Origin: Francisella adeliensis | GTDB lineage: Bacteria > Pseudomonadota > Gammaproteobacteria > Francisellales > Francisellaceae | Assembly: GCF_003290445.1 (NCBI RefSeq) | Contig: NZ_CP021781.1 | Span: 1,488,001-1,552,000, forward strand | Direction: 5' to 3' | Length of the DNA stretch: 64,000 nt | Shown: positions 28,172 through 36,025 of the stretch, piece by piece | Layout of the letters: each line of letters opens with the position of its first letter | Numbering within the stretch: position 1 is the stretch's first letter | Position numbers and translations under genes: made by a program | Notes under the pieces: model-generated | What the model saw: only the letters and a program-made list of their open reading frames with translations | Database searches by the model: none | Told to the model about the DNA's origin: nothing

Positions 28172-28234
28172 TAAGGAGAGAATCAAATGATAATAAATCA
28201 TTCTCTACAACCTCCTAGTTGTACATCAATTTAG
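28172..28234 (+). promoter_or_regulatory. Leader ORF with sequestered ribosome-binding site
   Basis: A 15-codon ORF (28187-28234) encodes MIINHSLQPPSCTSI and has a strong AAGGAG site 8 nt upstream (28173-28178). AGAGAAT before and ATTCTCT after the start codon can pair, and AGG can extend to a downstream CCT, so the ribosome-binding site and ATG would lie in a hairpin. An upstream TTCTC (28158-28162 region) can pair with the same GAGAA as an alternative. This looks like a translational or attenuation control element for the ABC transporter. No T-run is seen, so it is not a standard terminator. Confidence 0.45.
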
Positions 28235-28381
28235 CATCCAAAATACTTTGAAATAATTATTGACTTAACTTTTATTAAGAGCGCTTTTCTGTGCCTAGAT
28301 AAAACTATAGATCAAAATCTTTAACTATTCAAAGTAAAACCATATCACATCAGATAAACCTCTTTAAAAAGGAGTATAAGC

Positions 28382-30103
28382 ATGATTATTAATCAAGCTC
28401 AAAATAAGAATTTTATTATAAACAAATCAGATATTATTATATTTTCAATCGCTACTGCTTTAATTTTATTAACAGCATACGCATGGCATGAAATGCATCT
28501 TAGTTTTATAGACTCATCATCTGTAGCAAAAATATCATTAGATCCCAGCAACCTACCTTACTATATGCTCCGAACAACAATGCGTTTAGTCATCGGGATG
28601 ATATTTTCATTTATTTTTGCACTAATTGCAGGATATGCTTGTGCAAAAAATAAGCACTTTGCAAGAGTATGTCTACCAATCATAAACTTCCTAGAATCCG
28701 CACCACTACTAGGCTTTCTAACATTCACAACTGCTTTTTTCTTATTTTTATTCCCTCATTCATTAATGGGGTTAGAAAGTGCTGCTATTTTTGGAATATT
28801 CACATCACAAGCATGGAATATGGCTTTAGTTCTTTATCAAACTATTAGAATAGTTCCTACCGAGCTTGTTGATTTAGCCGATGCTTTTAACCTTAATGCT
28901 TGGCAAAAATTTTGGAAAATTGAATTACCTTATTCGACACCCGGAATGCTTTGGAACATTATGGTTTCTCAATCTGCCGCATGGTTTGCTATAACTGCAA
29001 GTGAGGCTATTCCCGTTGCAACAAACAACATAAATTTACCGGGAGTAGGTTCTTATATTGCCACAGCTTTAGAAAGCTCAAACATTATCGCTATCTTATA
29101 TGCTTTATTAGCAATAATAATCAATATTATTCTATTTGATCAAATATTCTTTAGACCTTTAATTAAGTGGTCAGAAAAATTCAAATACGAATCTATTAAA
29201 ACTAGAAGTTCTAGCAATCCTTGGTTATATAGATCATATAAAAAGTCTAGGCTAGTTTCATTATTCACTCCTCTTATTAGCTCCTTAAAGTTTTGGTCAA
29301 TCAATGGAGCATCATCTATAAGATCACTATTAAACATCTCAATAAACTTTACAGTAAGTCATAATCTTAAAAAAATCACATGTTATATTTGGTACATATG
29401 TATAACAGTATTATGCTTATGGGTCGGCAATGCATTATGGAACTTTTTCCCTAATGGTGATATGACATATCTAATACCATTAATGTTTGAAACTACTTTA
29501 AGAGTTGCAATAGCAATGGTTTTAAGTGTGCTTATATGCACACCTTTAGGCATTTGGATTGGTTTATCTGCAAACCGAACAAAAAAGATTCAACCTATAA
29601 TTCAAGTTTGTGCTGCAATACCCCAACCAATTTTTTTCCCTATAGTAGCAATTTTATTACTTACTAGTGGTGGATCATTAAATATATGGACTATCCCATT
29701 AATAATGACAGGAACTTCTTGGTATGTATTGTTTAATGTTATTGCTGGAGTATCAAGTCTACCTACAGAAATAGTTGAAATGACAAAATCCTTTCAGTTA
29801 AAAGGTTTGAAATGGTGGTATAAATTTGCAATTCCTGCCGTATTCCCATATATCGTTTGTGGAATAATAAGTGCTGCGGGAGGAGCATGGAACTCAGCAA
29901 TTGCTGCTGAAGTTGTAATCTGGGGCTCTGAAACTATAAAAGTTGATGGTATCGGTGCTCTTGTTTCAACAACAACCTCAAATAATCAGATTCATCAAGC
30001 AGCTCTAGCAGTAGTAGCACTTTGTAGTTTAGTGGCACTTTGTGTCATCTTTATATGGAGACCTTTATATAAGCTAGCAGAAACAAAATACAAATGTAGT
30101 TAA
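28382..30103 (+). CDS. ABC transporter permease, two fused BPD domains (nitrate/sulfonate/taurine type)
   Basis: A 573-residue membrane protein made of two related permease halves with about six helices each. The EAA-loop region of the first half is in TELVDLADAFNLNAWQKFW. The second half has TEIVEMTKSFQLKGLKWWYKF at the matching place. Fused tandem permeases of this class are usually assigned to nitrate, sulfonate or bicarbonate import. AAGGAG sits 7 nt before the ATG. The ATPase gene follows after 55 bp. No substrate-binding protein gene is present in the window, so the substrate is unknown and the binding protein must be elsewhere or missing. Confidence 0.88.
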   Translation: MIINQAQNKNFIINKSDIIIFSIATALILLTAYAWHEMHLSFIDSSSVAKISLDPSNLPYYMLRTTMRLVIGMIFSFIFALIAGYACAKNKHFARVCLPIINFLESAPLLGFLTFTTAFFLFLFPHSLMGLESAAIFGIFTSQAWNMALVLYQTIRIVPTELVDLADAFNLNAWQKFWKIELPYSTPGMLWNIMVSQSAAWFAITASEAIPVATNNINLPGVGSYIATALESSNIIAILYALLAIIINIILFDQIFFRPLIKWSEKFKYESIKTRSSSNPWLYRSYKKSRLVSLFTPLISSLKFWSINGASSIRSLLNISINFTVSHNLKKITCYIWYICITVLCLWVGNALWNFFPNGDMTYLIPLMFETTLRVAIAMVLSVLICTPLGIWIGLSANRTKKIQPIIQVCAAIPQPIFFPIVAILLLTSGGSLNIWTIPLIMTGTSWYVLFNVIAGVSSLPTEIVEMTKSFQLKGLKWWYKFAIPAVFPYIVCGIISAAGGAWNSAIAAEVVIWGSETIKVDGIGALVSTTTSNNQIHQAALAVVALCSLVALCVIFIWRPLYKLAETKYKCS

Positions 30104-30158
30104 GAAAATACAAACAGTTAGTTATCAAACTTTGATTTAAAATAGAAGGAATAGAACA

Positions 30159-30938
30159 ATGGAAAAAATAATTAATCAACAAATAATTAGTGGCTTTAAC
30201 CTCTCATTAAACTTTAAAAAAGATAAGAAAAATTATCTACAAGTTCTTAATGATGTAAGCATCAGCATAAAAGAAAACGAAATAATAGCTATAGTTGGAA
30301 AATCTGGCGCAGGAAAATCTAGTTTGCTTAGAGTTTTAAGTGGCTTAATTAAGCCATCTTCAGGGAAATTATTTTATAAGACTTATCCTGTAATAAAACC
30401 AATTGAAAATACAGGTATGGTTTTTCAAAACTTTGCTTTATTACCATGGTTAAATGTCTTAGAAAATATTTTATTTGGCACAGATGCTCTTGGTATATCA
30501 AGAGCAAAAAGTACTCCAAAAGCTTTAGAAATAATTAAAGATATAGGCTTAAATGGCTTTGAAGATCTATACACTAGCGAATTATCCGGTGGCATGAAAC
30601 AACGAGTTGGTTTTGCTAGAGCTCTTATGATTGAACCTGAAGTATTATTTTTAGATGAACCTTTTTCATCTTTAGATATCATAACAGCAAAAAAACTTAG
30701 AGATGATGTAATAAACTTATGGTTAACAAAAAAAACATCCACTAAAGCTATTGTGCTTGTAACCCACAATATCGAAGAAGCTGTTTTAATGGCAGATAGA
30801 GTTATTGTACTTGGCAATAACCCTGGCCATATTACATCACAGGTGAATGTTGATATTAGTATGCCCCGTAGAAGCGAAGATCTAAAGGTAAAAAAACTAG
30901 TTGATAAGATTAATCTAGAGATGCACAATGCACATTGA
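30159..30938 (+). CDS. ABC transporter ATP-binding protein
   Basis: A 259-residue ABC ATPase of the SsuB/TauB/NrtD type that powers the preceding tandem permease. Walker A is VGKSGAGKSS near residue 48, the Q-loop is in MVFQNFALLPW, the signature is LSGGMKQRVGFARAL, Walker B is EVLFLDEPFSS and the H-loop is VTHNIEEA. Its stop codon is only 4 bp from the end of the convergent rpoH gene, leaving no room for a terminator between them. Confidence 0.93.
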   Translation: MEKIINQQIISGFNLSLNFKKDKKNYLQVLNDVSISIKENEIIAIVGKSGAGKSSLLRVLSGLIKPSSGKLFYKTYPVIKPIENTGMVFQNFALLPWLNVLENILFGTDALGISRAKSTPKALEIIKDIGLNGFEDLYTSELSGGMKQRVGFARALMIEPEVLFLDEPFSSLDIITAKKLRDDVINLWLTKKTSTKAIVLVTHNIEEAVLMADRVIVLGNNPGHITSQVNVDISMPRRSEDLKVKKLVDKINLEMHNAH

Positions 30939-30942
30939 GATA

Positions 30943-31821
30943 TTAACCTCGGTTTTTGACAGCTTTCTTCATTTTGCCTAAAGCTTCTTCTTCTATCTGT
31001 CGGACTCTTTCGGCTGAAATTTTATATTTCGCAGCTAAATCATGTAAAGTAGCTTTTCTTTCTAACATATAGCGAGACATAATTATATCTTTTGTACGAT
31101 TATCAAACCCTGCTAATACATCTTTTATAACACTTTTAAAATTATCATAATAATCTTGCTGTACAACTTGATGCTCTATGTTTGAGCTTTTATCTTCTAG
31201 GTAAAGACTTTGAGCACTAGATTCTCCACCCTCATCATCTGTATATGGTAAATCAAGGCTTGCATCTCCTTGACACATCCTTTTTTCCATCTCAACAACG
31301 GTTTCTTCTTTTACATCTAGTTCTTTAGCTATCTGTTTTATTTCATCATGTGTTAACCAGTTAGAGCTTTTTTTACTACTGCGTAAATTAAAGAATAGCT
31401 TTCTTTGTGATTTGGTTGTTGCTACTTTTACAATCTTCCAGTTTTTAAGTACAAAGTCATGCATTTCTGCTTTTATCCAATGTACGGCAAAAGACACTAA
31501 CCTTACACCTTGATCAGGATCAAATTTACTTACTGCTTTCATAAGGCCAATATTACCCTCTTGAATAAGATCAGCAGCTGAAAGACCATATCCAGAAAAG
31601 TTTCTTGCTATTTTTGTAACAAATCTTAGGTGTGCTAACACAAGTTTTTGTGCAGCTTCAAGATCTTTTTTATGCTTATACTTATTTGCTAACTCTTGTT
31701 CTTCTTCTAAGGATAACATTGGTAAGCTATTAACAAAATTCAGATATGAACTTAAGTTATCATCGGAAACGACTGGTAGGGTTTTAGATTTAGTGGCTGG
31801 TAGATAGCTCTTTTTAGCCAT
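30943..31821 (-). CDS. rpoH: RNA polymerase heat-shock sigma factor (sigma-32)
   Basis: A 292-residue RpoH that directs transcription of chaperone and protease genes. Region 2 carries LRFVTKIARNFSGYGLSAADLIQEGNIGLMKAV and VRLVSFAVHWIKAEM. The RpoH-specific segment after region 2 contains KSQRKLFFNLRSSKK. Region 4 has the helix-turn-helix ATLHDLAAKYKISAERVRQIEE. It follows a small SH3-like secreted-protein gene by 15 bp rather than ftsX, the usual neighbour. Likely clients in this window include tig-clpP-clpX-lon; that is inference. Confidence 0.96.
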   Translation of the reverse strand: MAKKSYLPATKSKTLPVVSDDNLSSYLNFVNSLPMLSLEEEQELANKYKHKKDLEAAQKLVLAHLRFVTKIARNFSGYGLSAADLIQEGNIGLMKAVSKFDPDQGVRLVSFAVHWIKAEMHDFVLKNWKIVKVATTKSQRKLFFNLRSSKKSSNWLTHDEIKQIAKELDVKEETVVEMEKRMCQGDASLDLPYTDDEGGESSAQSLYLEDKSSNIEHQVVQQDYYDNFKSVIKDVLAGFDNRTKDIIMSRYMLERKATLHDLAAKYKISAERVRQIEEEALGKMKKAVKNRG

Positions 31822-31836
31822 ATATTTCCTTTACGT

Positions 31837-32346
31837 TTAATAGTATGCTGACTGCTTTAAGCTATTAATCTGTGCTTGCTGTTGTTGTAACACTACCGAA
31901 AATTCTTTCTGCATTTGCATAATCATTTGTTGCAGTTGTACTATTTTCTTATCTTGCAAGCCAACATATTGAACTAATCTATCTATATTAGCATTTTTTT
32001 GCATTACTTGATTGTACTTCTGCTGAGACTCTTTAAGTTTTTCTAGGTTTATCCAACCAGTATTACCATTTCGATTGTCAACTACTTCACACCATGCATT
32101 TTCTTTACAGAAAATTATATTAAACTTATCACGATCCACATAAGCTATAGAACCTTGCTTTTCAGATGTTTCATTATCTGATGCGTATATATCAACTAAT
32201 TGATGTGGGTCTTTGGTGGTTTCTGCCATTGACTTAGCATCTTCAGTATTTTCTATTGCTGGCTTAGAAACTTTATCACTAGACATTGCAAAAATTTGTG
32301 AAAGTGCCAATAAAGATACAGTCACACTTAAAATAATTTTTTTCAT
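31837..32346 (-). CDS. Secreted SH3-like, coiled-coil protein
   Basis: A 169-residue protein with a Sec signal peptide (MKKIILSVTVSLLALSQIFA). The middle part, with GSIAYVDRDKFNIIFCKENAWCEVVDNRNGNTGWINLEKL split over two strands and ending in TGWI, resembles a bacterial SH3 domain. The C-terminal 55 residues are Gln-rich and heptad-like (QQMIMQMQKEFSVVLQQQQ), suggesting a coiled coil and oligomer. A periplasmic role is likely, but no function can be assigned. It is 15 bp upstream of rpoH and may share its transcript. Confidence 0.72.
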   Translation of the reverse strand: MKKIILSVTVSLLALSQIFAMSSDKVSKPAIENTEDAKSMAETTKDPHQLVDIYASDNETSEKQGSIAYVDRDKFNIIFCKENAWCEVVDNRNGNTGWINLEKLKESQQKYNQVMQKNANIDRLVQYVGLQDKKIVQLQQMIMQMQKEFSVVLQQQQAQINSLKQSAYY

Positions 32347-32538
32347 TTAACTTTCCTATATATTTTATGGAGTTATTATAACTTAGTTTACATACAAATT
32401 TCATTAATAATTATTAAGTTATTTGATTAATTTGGCTAATAATCTAGTCTATCTAAACTTTAAGTAAGCTCTATCAGTACTTGAAAGAAAATTTTCAATA
32501 TTTTTTATTCAGAAAAAGTCATTCAAAAATAACTCAAA

Positions 32539-33480
32539 TCAAAGGATAGGCGTATCATCTGTAGGGATTTGTTTAGGAAGAAGAGACTCTCTGTTTAGAC
32601 CTAAAACAACAGCCACAACACCAGCAACATATATAGAAGAGTATGTACCAACGATAATACCCAGTATTAAAGCTAATGAGAAGTTATGTACAGAACTACC
32701 ACCAAAGAAGAATAATACAACAACTACAAGCATTGTTAAGCCTGATGTTAGTATAGTTCTTGAAAGAGTATCGTTTATACCTCTGTTTACCACTTCTGTT
32801 ACACTCGCTTTACGCATTTTACGGAAGTTTTCACGAACTCTATCATAAATTACAACAGTATCATTAAGTGAATAACCTATAACAGCAAGTACAGCTGCTA
32901 ATACAGTCAAATTAAACTCAAGTTGAAATGCAGCAAATACACCAAGTATAACAATTGGATCATGAAGTAATGCTAAACAAGCGCTTATACCAAACTTCAT
33001 TTCAAATCTTGCAGAGATGTATATAAGTATACAAACAAGGGCAATAATTATTGCTAAAATACCATTACTAGCTAATTCTTTACCTACTTGTGGACCTATA
33101 TAATCTACACTTTGAACTTGAGCTTTTAATGTTTGCTCAACATCTTTATGAAGCAATTGCTGAGCTTCATCTAAGTTTTCTGCCTTTGCATTTACTTCAT
33201 CCGGTGCAAACTTGATTAGATAATTATTATTTTCACCAAAAGTTGTAATATCTGTGTGTTTAAAACCAATCTTTTCAAGCTTGTCAGCTAAAACATCTGA
33301 ATCAACAGCTTGTGATGTATGAATCTGAACCTGATAACCACCAGTAAAATCAAGACCAAGATTTAAACCCTTAGTAAAGATAAAAAATAGTGATATTATT
33401 ATCATAACAACAGATAAAATAGTTGTGTATTTTTTAATTCCTAAAAAGTCTATCTGTGTTTTTTGTTTAAAGAATTCCAT
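32539..33480 (-). CDS. secF: Protein translocase subunit SecF
   Basis: A 313-residue inner-membrane protein with six predicted helices and one large periplasmic loop (about residues 35-140). The motif LDFTGGYQVQ follows helix 1. VIGYSLNDTVVIYDRVRENFR and the LSRTILTSGLTML stretch are diagnostic of SecF. With SecD it forms the proton-driven complex that helps complete export through SecYEG. It is 3 bp downstream of secD. Confidence 0.97.
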   Translation of the reverse strand: MEFFKQKTQIDFLGIKKYTTILSVVMIIISLFFIFTKGLNLGLDFTGGYQVQIHTSQAVDSDVLADKLEKIGFKHTDITTFGENNNYLIKFAPDEVNAKAENLDEAQQLLHKDVEQTLKAQVQSVDYIGPQVGKELASNGILAIIIALVCILIYISARFEMKFGISACLALLHDPIVILGVFAAFQLEFNLTVLAAVLAVIGYSLNDTVVIYDRVRENFRKMRKASVTEVVNRGINDTLSRTILTSGLTMLVVVVLFFFGGSSVHNFSLALILGIIVGTYSSIYVAGVVAVVLGLNRESLLPKQIPTDDTPIL

Positions 33481-33483
33481 TGC

Positions 33484-35421
33484 TTATATTCCTATAGAAA
33501 TTTTTTCTAATTTCTTTTTCTTGCCATAAACAAAGTTTGTCATAGCTCGTGATACTGTAACAGCTGTAAACATTGAAGTTACGATACCTATCATTAGTGT
33601 AATAGCGAAACCTTTAACAGCACCACTACCCACAAAGAATAAAATCACAGCCACTATAAGTGTAGTTATGTTCGAATCAACAATAGTTGCAAATGCTTTT
33701 TCGTAACCTACATGGATAGCACTTTGACGAGGCATCCCTGCTCTTATCTCCTCACGAATACGCTCAAAAATAAGTACATTACCATCTATCGACATACCTA
33801 GGTTAAGTACAATACCTGCTATACCTGGTAGTGTAAGAGTTGCACCTGGAATTATAGACATCACTGCGACAATCAAAAGCAAGTTCATAACTAGTGCAAC
33901 ATTTGCAATCACACCAAAAACTCTATAGTAAGCAAGAATGAAAACTATTATTGCTACTAGGCCTAAAGCTATAGATAGCATACCTTTATCGATATTATCT
34001 TTACCAAGACTTGGACCTATTTGTTGCTCTTGGACAATATGCACCGGTACTTGTAAAGCTCCTGATTTTATCATCAATGCAAGGTTATTTGCTTCTTTTT
34101 GGCTTAAGCCCGTAATTTGAAAATGAGACCCTAAAGCAGATTGAACTGTTGCTACATTAATAAGCTTCTCAACTTTGCTTACAACATTATGCTCTTTACC
34201 ATCTTTGTCTTTAACTTTTTCATAAGTAGTATTTACAAGCATTACACCCATTGGGTTACCAATGTTTTTACTTGTTACTTTTCTAAAGTTAGTAGCTGCA
34301 CTTCTACTTAGCTCTACCGCTACTATAGGAGTACCTGTTTGATGATCAACTGATGGACTAGCTCCAATAATATCAGCTCCACCAGCAACAGCAGCACCTT
34401 TTAAGCTATAGTAACTTTGATAGCCTCGACCATTGTCTAAAGAATAAACCTTATAACCTTGCTCTTCTGTGGCTAATCTATCCGTAACAGGATTAACCAT
34501 ATAAAAGCTAGCAGTAGATGTTCCACCTAAAATTTGCTTAGCTTGTGTAGCATCTTGCATACCTGGTATCTCAATAACCACACGGTTTGCACCTGCTTGA
34601 GCAACTGATGCTTCAGCTACACCTAAAGCATTAATACGATTACGCATAACTGTTACAACTTGAGAAATAGCTCCTTGCTCTAACTGAAGCATTTTAGGAC
34701 TATTGTATGTTATAAATACAGTATTACCCTCTGTCGAGTATATTATATTTGCATCTTGAGTTTTCTTAAACTCGCCATTTAAATAACTTATAAGCTTTGC
34801 TGAATCTTCTGAACTTGTAGTTGTTACAGATACAAAGTTGGAATCTTGATACTTTTGTGGTGCTTTAATCTTACTTTTGTCTTCTGCTTTTGTAGAGTTT
34901 TCTATGCTTATATTTGCATCTTTAGCAGCACTTAAAACTGTGCCTAAAGTATTATCAAGTTGAGCATCTATTGCTGAGTTTGTATCAGCTTCAAGCATAA
35001 GATACATACCACCACGCAAATCAAGACCCAAGTTCATTGGATTTGCGCCTAAAGCTGTCATCCATGCTGGAGCATTTGATAACATATTCATTGCAACTAC
35101 AAAGCTGTCACCTAGATTTTCTTTAATAGCTTTCTTTGCTTTTAGCTGATCTTCAACATCAGCAAATATTATAGATATATTAGATTTGTTATCTGATAAT
35201 TGTGCTTTCTGGTAAGCTATATGATCTTTAACAAGAGTCGTTTCAATCTTAGAAAGAGTCTGCTGTGAAACATTACCATCTTTAGGAGATATTTGTAGTG
35301 CTGGGCTTTTACCAAAAAGATTTGGGATAGCATAGAACAATGCTAATGCTAAAATAAATACTATTAATATATTTTTCCATAATGGAAACTGATTAATAGG
35401 AAGATTTTTATTAAAACTCAT
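33484..35421 (-). CDS. secD: Protein translocase subunit SecD
   Basis: A 645-residue partner of SecF. Helix 1 (about 15-33) is followed by a long periplasmic region with LGLDLRGGMYLMLE near residue 130 and NRVVIEIPGMQD near 270. The C-terminal half holds five helices with the SecD motifs LNLGMSIDGNVLIFERIREE and AFATIVDSNITTLI. It sits 54 bp downstream of yajC and 3 bp upstream of secF, the standard order. Confidence 0.97.
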   Translation of the reverse strand: MSFNKNLPINQFPLWKNILIVFILALALFYAIPNLFGKSPALQISPKDGNVSQQTLSKIETTLVKDHIAYQKAQLSDNKSNISIIFADVEDQLKAKKAIKENLGDSFVVAMNMLSNAPAWMTALGANPMNLGLDLRGGMYLMLEADTNSAIDAQLDNTLGTVLSAAKDANISIENSTKAEDKSKIKAPQKYQDSNFVSVTTTSSEDSAKLISYLNGEFKKTQDANIIYSTEGNTVFITYNSPKMLQLEQGAISQVVTVMRNRINALGVAEASVAQAGANRVVIEIPGMQDATQAKQILGGTSTASFYMVNPVTDRLATEEQGYKVYSLDNGRGYQSYYSLKGAAVAGGADIIGASPSVDHQTGTPIVAVELSRSAATNFRKVTSKNIGNPMGVMLVNTTYEKVKDKDGKEHNVVSKVEKLINVATVQSALGSHFQITGLSQKEANNLALMIKSGALQVPVHIVQEQQIGPSLGKDNIDKGMLSIALGLVAIIVFILAYYRVFGVIANVALVMNLLLIVAVMSIIPGATLTLPGIAGIVLNLGMSIDGNVLIFERIREEIRAGMPRQSAIHVGYEKAFATIVDSNITTLIVAVILFFVGSGAVKGFAITLMIGIVTSMFTAVTVSRAMTNFVYGKKKKLEKISIGI

Positions 35422-35475
35422 TGAGAATTCCTTTATTGAAAGAAAAAGATCTACTTGTTAGACCATATTTTGAGA

Positions 35476-35835
35476 TTATGCTTTTGTTGCACCTTTAGGT
35501 AAGATGTTTGCTACTGCATTTCTTTGTACTTTGATAGTTACACCTTCAGAAATTTCTAAGTCTACAAAAGACTCATCTATTTTAGCTATTTTACCAATCA
35601 TGCCACCATTTGTTACAACTTCATCACCTTTTGAAAGCTCTGATAACATTTTACGCAATTCTTTGTTTTTCTTTTGTTGTGGTCTGATAAGTAAAAACCA
35701 AAATATAGCAAAGAAAACCACAAGCATTAAGATAGAGCTCATCGGGCTTCCACCTGCTGACGGAGCAGCTTCTGCCGCAAAAGAATTAGTTGTTAAAAGA
35801 ACGATTGCTGATAATGATAGTAGTATTTTTTTCAT
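35476..35835 (-). CDS. yajC: Sec translocon accessory protein YajC
   Basis: A 119-residue single-pass membrane protein. It starts with an apparent signal or hydrophobic stretch (MKKILLSLSAIVLLTTNSFA), then a second helix SSILMLVVFFAIFWFLLI. The YajC signature RPQQKKNKELRKML, SKGDEVVTNGGMIGKI and EGVTIKVQRNAV follows. It is the first gene of yajC-secD-secF; tgt and queA, common upstream partners, are absent. A two-hydrophobic-segment N-terminus is longer than in E. coli YajC. Confidence 0.95.
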   Translation of the reverse strand: MKKILLSLSAIVLLTTNSFAAEAAPSAGGSPMSSILMLVVFFAIFWFLLIRPQQKKNKELRKMLSELSKGDEVVTNGGMIGKIAKIDESFVDLEISEGVTIKVQRNAVANILPKGATKA

Positions 35836-35974
35836 TTTCTCTCCTAGAGATATTTTTTAATTTTTGACTACAAAAGTTTACAGCAGAAGATTAGTTTTAT
35901 CAATTAGTAATTTGAGCAATCAAGATCTTACATCAATCCCAATATAAATCAGATTCAAAATTTATGTTTAGCCC

Positions 35975-35988
35975 GTAACTTCAGTTAT
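35975..35988 (+). repeat. Palindromic site, GTAACTNNAGTTAC family (copy upstream of mutS)
   Basis: GTAACTTCAGTTAT preceded by GCCC. It overlaps a TATAAT at 35986-35991 that may be the mutS -10 box, 35 bases before the mutS start, so a bound protein there would affect mutS transcription. Confidence 0.45.
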
Positions 35989-36025
35989 AATATTGCTATA
36001 CAAGTAAACACCCATAAAACTATAA

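Noticed and set aside
30425-30928. 167-residue minus-strand open frame antisense to the ABC ATPase
   Set aside because: The ATPase frame has all ABC motifs. The antisense frame has no recognisable domain.
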